64,000 bases of DNA. Origin: Magicicada septendecula (taxonomy: Eukaryota; Arthropoda; Insecta; Hemiptera; Cicadidae). Both the position numbers and the translations under genes were made by a program. The notes under the pieces are model-generated. The model was not told the DNA's origin and did not search any database. It saw only the letters and a list, made by a program, of their open reading frames with translations. The DNA is taken from NCBI GenBank assembly GCA_034769895.1, contig CM068368.1, positions 689,455,877 through 689,519,876 on the forward strand, given 5' to 3'. Below are positions 58,691 to 64,000 of the stretch, in pieces (position 1 is the first letter of the stretch; each line of letters starts with the position of its first letter).

Positions 58691-59311
58691 ATGCAAGAAA
58701 AGCATCCTGAACCCGATTAATAAACATTTAGTGTAGAAAGAGAAGTAATAAAAAACTAATGACAATAAAATCATGTGTATCATACCCCATCAGTATAATT
58801 GTATCAATAAGAGCTAAAAAGTATGAGTCAGAAGAAAAAAAAAATAATTACAATTTGAAATAATGTATTGTATAATCTAAATAACAATAATGTGAAGAAT
58901 CCCATAATGATATTTATTTATAGTCGCACTTAGACTACTTATATGATTTTGTTAATGATTGACTGTAGATGATCCAGCAATCATATACCTGGGTAGACGA
59001 TACGTTCCTCTGTACCCAGATGATATAATTGATGGCGGAGCAAAGGAGTCAAAAGTACCCTCCTTCGGTCCGAATCAATATAATGTTAGGGAAGAAATGT
59101 TAGGGAATTAGATATTATAGGGATAAAAAACATTAAACAAGAATATAATACAGGAAATCAAGGAGAATACTAACACTAAACAAAGCATTAAGAACCAATA
59201 GCTCAAAACCAACCAGTGATCAATAAAATAAATTAAATATATGATTGATAATTTCACTCAAACACCTGAGCGATATTTGCTGAAATAATCAATTTTAGTG
59301 GCAGGGCAATA
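58691..59311 (+). other. Post-pol untranslated region of the third Gypsy
   Basis: No gene. Contains ccagcaatcatatacctgg and atgttagggaattagatatt, which correspond in order to ccagcaatcatttatatta and tatgttagggaattagggaa in the giant Gypsy's post-pol region. A gcagggcaata tract lies just before the 3' LTR. Confidence 0.55.
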
Positions 59312-60244
59312 TGTAAGGGTATATATCTTCAACATACATTTATGAAGCAACATGATAAGAATAAAATACTAAATGATTAACACTATGAATAAAAAGGGAT
59401 GAGTCAGAGATAAAGGAATGGGTAATTAACATAATAATGTGATCAAACAAATAAAGATAATAATAAAAGTAACCTCTGATAAGAGAAAGGTAGCAAGCAA
59501 CAAAACCAAACTTGAAAAAACGATAGTACAATGCGATTTAACCATAATAACCCAATAGATGGTGAGTGAGTAAATAGAACAAGCCCCAACACTAGTGAAA
59601 GGATATATACAGTATAAGACAAATAAAATAAGTGAGTAGGTAGAACAAGCCCCAATACCAGTGATAAGACATATAAACGAAATAAGTGAAATCAAATGAG
59701 AAGGTGAATGAAAAGGAAACACACAATATGTGAATGAAATAAAATGAGAAAAAATGAAAAGACACAAACGAATAATATAGAACAGAAAAGGAGAAAAGTT
59801 ACACTCAAATAAAGTAATGGAAAAAGAAACCAATAAATGATAAATGTAAATGATAATTATTAGTACCAACTAATTAATCAAAGTAAATGATAAGTATTAA
59901 AATCCAATAAAGTAATGACAAACTAAAAGTACACTAACCAAATAAATGTAGAGTAAATATTATAAATCACTCTATAATGATATGAACTTGTTAACAGTAA
60001 CCATTGTAAAGTGAGAGATAGTTAGATAGTGAACATGAGTAAGTGAGAACAAGAATTTAATGTTAGGGAATACCCACTAGTTACACTTAAATAATATAAA
60101 AAGTGCAAAGTGTAAGTGTAAACCCCACAAAATAAATAGAAACCCTATTGATAGGGATGGACTCCCAGAAACCAGTGATAAACACTAAAGGTTAATGGTG
60201 AACAGTGTTAGTAAATAAGGATATTGTTATTATTAAGATTAAGA
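59312..60244 (+). repeat. 3' LTR of the third Gypsy, part before the LINE
   Basis: Starts TGTAAGGGTATATATC at the position equivalent to the giant Gypsy's 3' LTR start (ggcatatgtaacg there, ggcaatatgtaagg here). A-rich, with a local two-copy repeat around gtagaacaagccccaat (about 59573-59655). No coding sequence. The last 177 bases (60068-60244) are repeated after the LINE. Confidence 0.65.
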
Positions 60245-63200
60245 ACTTGGGGGTCGAGGGAACTTGGAGAGGTAGTACCTTTGCTTCGGGTTGACTGGGC
60301 ACTGGCCCTCACAAGTTCCCAGGGTTGGATGATGTGATGGTAGCTCCCAATGGAGCCATGAGCCTCTCTCCAGCCAAGACCGTACTGCGTGGTGAAGAGC
60401 CACATCCTACTAGAGGTGACCCCGTTGACGCAGAACAGTACGGATCTAGACCGGAAGGTCGATAAACATTCCTGGTGGAGGGCAGCAGTATCCATCAGTA
60501 CCGAGGTAGGGCGTATAGGAAATGATCCTGGACCGGCCTATGTCTTGGATTATTGCAGGCGGTAGTCAAAATTTGACCCATCCGGCTGTAGTACTGCGAC
60601 TGAGGGGGTAGGTGGGACTCGATAGCTGTAGTGAAAGCAACCTACCTAGAGGAGAAAACCTCGATCACAATCCTGGCCCTCCAGGTTGGAGGTTGGGCTA
60701 TGGGCTAACAACCCATTCCCGGAAAACCGGATGTTACGAAACTACCAAATAAGCCTCGGAAAGGACGGTATTATCGGAAACGACTCAGGCAACGGAATAT
60801 GGACTTGTCTTTTGGAACGTGGAATGTTAGGACCTTGTACAGGCCGGGGGCACAAAGGGAACTATTTGAAGAGCTAAAAAGATATAAAATTTGTGTAGCA
60901 GCAGTGCAGGAAACAAGATGGCTGGGAAATGGAGTAAGAGATACTAAAACTCATACGGTATTATACAGCGGAAGAGAGAAGGGGAAAAGAGAACTGGGAG
61001 TGGCATTTGTAGTTGACAGAAACTTAAAACACCTCATAGTAGACTTCCATCCAGTCAACGAGAGAATATGTAGAATAAGATTGGCTACTAAATTCTTCAA
61101 TCTGTCAATCATAAACGTACACTGCCCGACTGATGAGAAGGATGAGGACATAAAAGCAGAATTTTACCAATTGCTGGAAAAAAATATGACACCGCCCCTA
61201 AGAATGACATTAAACTAATCATGGGGGACATGAATGCGAAAATTGGGAAAGAAGATGCATACCTTGGCATCATAGGTAGGCACAGTTTACACAATGAATC
61301 CAACAGAAATGGGGAACTGCTTATCGACTTCGCTACAAGCAGGAATATGGTTATCAGCTCAACTCAGTTCCCACACCGGGATATCCATAAGGGAACGTGG
61401 GTAGCCCCAGATGGGAAAACAGTCAACCAGATAGATCATGTGATCATAGATAAAAGAGCAGCCACAAGTATCATTGATGTCAAAACCCGGAGAGGAGCGT
61501 CAGTTGGTTCTGATCACTATATGGTGCAGATGAAGTTTAGATGCAGGGTGGCTGTATATAGGAAGGACAGACTTAGAAGACAGGAAAAGGTTAACACAGT
61601 GAGTTTAAAGGACCCAGAAAGGGTACAGGAATATGCTGGGAAAGTGAGGAATAGATTGAAGGAGTCAGTCGCAGGAACGGTGGAAGAGAAATGGCAGAGC
61701 CTTAAGTGTGCACTCCTGGAAACCGCCAGAGAGGTACTAGGAATAGAGGAGAGACGGAGGCGGGAGGACTGGTTTGATGAGGAATGCAGGGAGAGTGTTG
61801 CATGGAGGAATGAGGCTCACAGGAAGTATTCTCAGTGTAGGACTAGAGAAAGGAAGCAGGAATATGAAGAGAATAGAAGACTGGCAAATAAAGTATGTAG
61901 AAAAAAGAAAAGAACTTTTGAAAACGGGCTGCTTCTCAAAATGGAGCAGGACTTTGCAGATGGAAGAATAAGGAATGCTTATAAATATCTTAAGCATCTC
62001 AGGGAAGGTTATAACCCATCTACAACACTATGTAGAAACAGAGAGAATAGAATTGTCAGTGATCCAGAAAAAATTAAAACTATCTGGCGAGAGTACTTCG
62101 ATGGCCTCCTTGGTGGTATGCTACAGGGAGGAGAAATTGTTGCTCACACTCCGCGGAATGCAAACACTGGGGGGATGGAATCTGACCCACCATCAATTCA
62201 GGAAATAGAAGAAGCTATTAGTGCCCTCAGGAACAACAAGGCACCAGGTACAGACTTGATTCCTGCAGAACTGCTTAAAGCTGGAGGTGCTGATGTGGCG
62301 GTCGCACTGCACTCCTTAATTGTGGACATATGGCAAACGGAACGAATCCCCATGGAATGGAATAAGTGCATTATATGCCCCATTTATAAAAAAGGCGACA
62401 AACTTCACTGTAGAAATTACAGAGGCATTTCGTTGCTGTGCACCTCCTACAAGGTTTTTGCGTATATCTTGAACCAAAGGCTGAGACCCCTCACAGAAAA
62501 TATAATACGGGAATACCAAGATGGATTCCGACCTGGAAGGTCTACAATCGACCAACTCTTCTCGGTAAAACAGATACTAAGATGCAGATGGGAACGTGAT
62601 ATTGATGTGTACCAGATCTTTGTGGACTTCAGGCAAGCGTATGACTCTATTAATAGAGACAAACTCTACACCATAATGCATGAATTTGGAATACCAGGCA
62701 AGCTGGTAAGATTAACCCAAGTTACTATGCAGCAGACTGAAGCCCAAGTAAAGGTGGATAGCCAACTAACTGAACCCATAAATATTACACGGGGACTAAA
62801 GCAGGGAGATGGGTTGGCCCCAACACTATTTAATATTGCATTGGAATATGTAATTAGAGGCTTATCAATAAATAGCTCCAATCTGTTAACAAATAAAACT
62901 GTACAGATAGCCGCATATGCAGATGACATTATCATCATGTCAAGACGGATCACGGCAGCTAAAGAAATATTTATAGAGCTTAAAAACAAAGCCAAGGAAG
63001 TTGGGCTAGCCATAAATATGGATAAAACAAAAATGCTTATCCAAACAAGAAGGGACCAGGTTCATAACAACATCGAGATAGAGGAGGACACAATTGAGGT
63101 GGTGGACAATTTCACGTATCTCGGAGTGAATCTAGCAAAGACTGGATCAGAGGAGCCGGAGATCGAAAGACGGATCACCATGGCTAACAAGGCGTACTTC

Positions 63201-63722
63201 GCATTGCTGCCATCATTTAGGTCTAGGGATGTGTACAGGGAAACAAAAATGAAAATATATAGGACTGTCATCAGACCGGTGCTATGCTACGGGTGTGAGG
63301 CATGGGCAATCACACAGAAAACAGTCGACAGAGTAGACACCTTTGAAAGGAAAATCCTCAGACGCATTATAGGCCCAATACAAGAAAATGGCTCATGGAG
63401 ACTGAGATACAACAACGAACTGTATCAAATATATAAAGAGATACCAGTCTCAAAATGTATAAGAATTCAAAGATTACGTTGGGCCGGACATGTTATGAGA
63501 ATGGAGGGTGGCAGGAACCCTAAGAGGGCTTTGCTGGGTACATGGGAGGGAACGAGACCTAGAGGTAGACCGAGGAAGAGGTGGGAAGATGGCGTTGCAG
63601 AGGACGCGAGAGACATGGGGATAAGAAACTGGAGGAGGGTTGCAGTGGATAGAGTGGATTGGAGGCGGAGATTGGTGGAGGCCAGGGCCCGACTTGGGCT
63701 GTAGCGCCATAGGAGAGAGAGA
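60245..63722 (+). mobile_element. RTE-type non-LTR retrotransposon (LINE), near full length
   Basis: About 3.5 kb inserted in the Gypsy 3' LTR, flanked by 177-bp direct repeats (60068-60244 and 63723-63899). It has a 5' untranslated part of about 550 bases, one endonuclease-RT polyprotein with a single frameshift, and a very short 3' end: ctgtag, then cgccatagg and a (GA)n tail. A short simple-repeat tail instead of poly-A fits the RTE clade. Confidence 0.85.
60799..63704 (+). pseudogene. RTE-type endonuclease-reverse transcriptase, one frameshift
   Basis: ATG 60799 gives MDLSFGTWNVRTLYRPGAQR, the start of an APE-type endonuclease, with AAVQETRWLG and INVHCPTDEK. A single frameshift near 61185 moves to the frame with IMGDMNAKIGKED (61218 onward), then RNMVISSTQFPHRDIHKGTW, NQIDHVIID and the closing GSDHYMV. 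Reverse transcriptase follows: NNKAPGTDLIPAELLKAG, CRNYRGISLLCTSYKVF, YQDGFRPGRSTIDQLF, YQIFVDFRQAYDSI and the catalytic YADDIIIMSR (about 62917-62946). The C-terminal part has LCYGCEAWAITQKTVDR, RRLRWAGHV-like and RPRGRPRKRWEDGV. TAG at 63702-63704 ends it. Apart from the frameshift, about 965 codons are open, so this copy is young. Confidence 0.9.
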
Positions 63723-63899
63723 GAATACCCACTAGTAACACTTAAGTAATATAAAAAGTGCAAAGTGTAAGTGTAAACCCCACAAAATAAATAGAAACCC
63801 TATTGATAGGGATGGACTCCCAGAAACCAGTGATAAACACTAAAGGTTAATGGTGAACAGTGTTAGTAAATAAGGATATTGTTGTTATTAAGATTAAGA

Positions 63900-64000
63900 T
63901 TTAAAGGTTAATGGTGAAGTGTTAGTAAATAAGGATATTGTTTTTATTAAGATTAAGATTAATTGTAGATGAGGAATACAAGGATATTCAGGGAAACAAT
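63900..64000 (+). repeat. 3' LTR of the third Gypsy, part after the LINE
   Basis: Continues the LTR to the window's end. ttaaaggttaatggtgaa...attaagattaaga is repeated here once more (about 63901-63960), a second-level local tandem copy of the last third of the 177-bp repeat. Confidence 0.6.

Larger units (their letters stand above)
55950..64000 (+). mobile_element. Third Gypsy element, 5' truncated, pol-deleted, with long 3' LTR
   Basis: Gag, protease and integrase tail are homologous to those of the giant-LTR Gypsy, by shared motifs, but clearly diverged. The 5' LTR and leader are missing where the Penelope-like element abuts. A deletion removes RT, RNase H and most of integrase at about 58340. 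The 3' LTR starts TGTAAGGGTATATATC at 59312, is interrupted by a LINE (60245-63722), and runs past the window's end. Confidence 0.8.

Noticed and set aside
59340-59869. Hydrophobic minus-strand open frames (Leu/Phe/Ile-rich)
   Set aside because: They arise from A-rich LTR sequence read in reverse; no conserved motif and overlapping frames of equal quality.
61737-63763. Several minus-strand open frames over the LINE
   Set aside because: All are antisense shadows of the endonuclease-RT polyprotein.
1-64000. Host genes, tRNA or rRNA genes
   Set aside because: No multi-exon coding pattern with known domains, no tRNA clover-leaf with A and B boxes and no rRNA stretch was recognised; weakly conserved exons could have been missed.

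Overview
The window is eukaryotic, AT-rich, and almost certainly from an arthropod, most likely an insect. I find no host gene, tRNA, rRNA or bacterial-type operon. Nearly everything recognisable is a transposable element or its wreckage. The mix is typical of insects: Gypsy retrotransposons, a TATA/TCAGT-type LTR promoter, Penelope-like elements with GIY-YIG nuclease and hammerhead ribozymes, an RTE-type LINE, Merlin, hAT and IS630-like DNA transposons, and a DINE/HINE-like element with a (GTCT)n tract. The species cannot be named from this sequence.

Layout. 1-7.5 kb: a partial unassigned open frame, two decayed Merlin transposase copies, a degraded LTR with primer-binding site, and an isolated hammerhead ribozyme. 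7504-12294: a complete 4.8 kb DNA transposon with an 8-bp target duplication and an RNase H-like transposase pseudogene of a family I cannot name; a Penelope-like fragment with inverted terminal repeats sits inside it. 12615-34456: a four-deep nest. A small pol-deleted Gypsy (TSD ATAT) has its 3' LTR split by an 18.4 kb Gypsy with 4.3-4.4 kb LTRs (TSD ACTG). That element's 3' LTR is split by a hAT (TSD AACCTAT+A/G), and the hAT holds an antisense fragment of an IS630/Tc1-like transposase. 34.5-38.1 kb: no gene seen. 38149-52212: a 14 kb hAT (TSD CATATTTA) with a nearly readable transposase. It is inflated by a DINE/HINE-like satellite array that forms a palindrome of about 3.7 kb, by a 307-bp foldback, and by a second complete hAT (TSD AGTAACTG). 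52.2-55.9 kb: a microsatellite, a one-monomer solo copy of the HINE-like element, and a second Penelope-like element ending in a well-formed hammerhead. 55.9-64 kb: a third Gypsy with a large pol deletion. Its long 3' LTR is interrupted by an RTE-type LINE flanked by 177-bp direct repeats and runs off the window.

How the parts relate. The elements do not form a pathway. They form a time-ordered stack: target duplications fix the order of insertion, and broken frames show that essentially every coding region is a pseudogene. The youngest-looking event is the giant-LTR Gypsy, whose two LTRs are nearly identical. All coordinates of element ends were read by eye. Family names rest on motifs, not on database searches.
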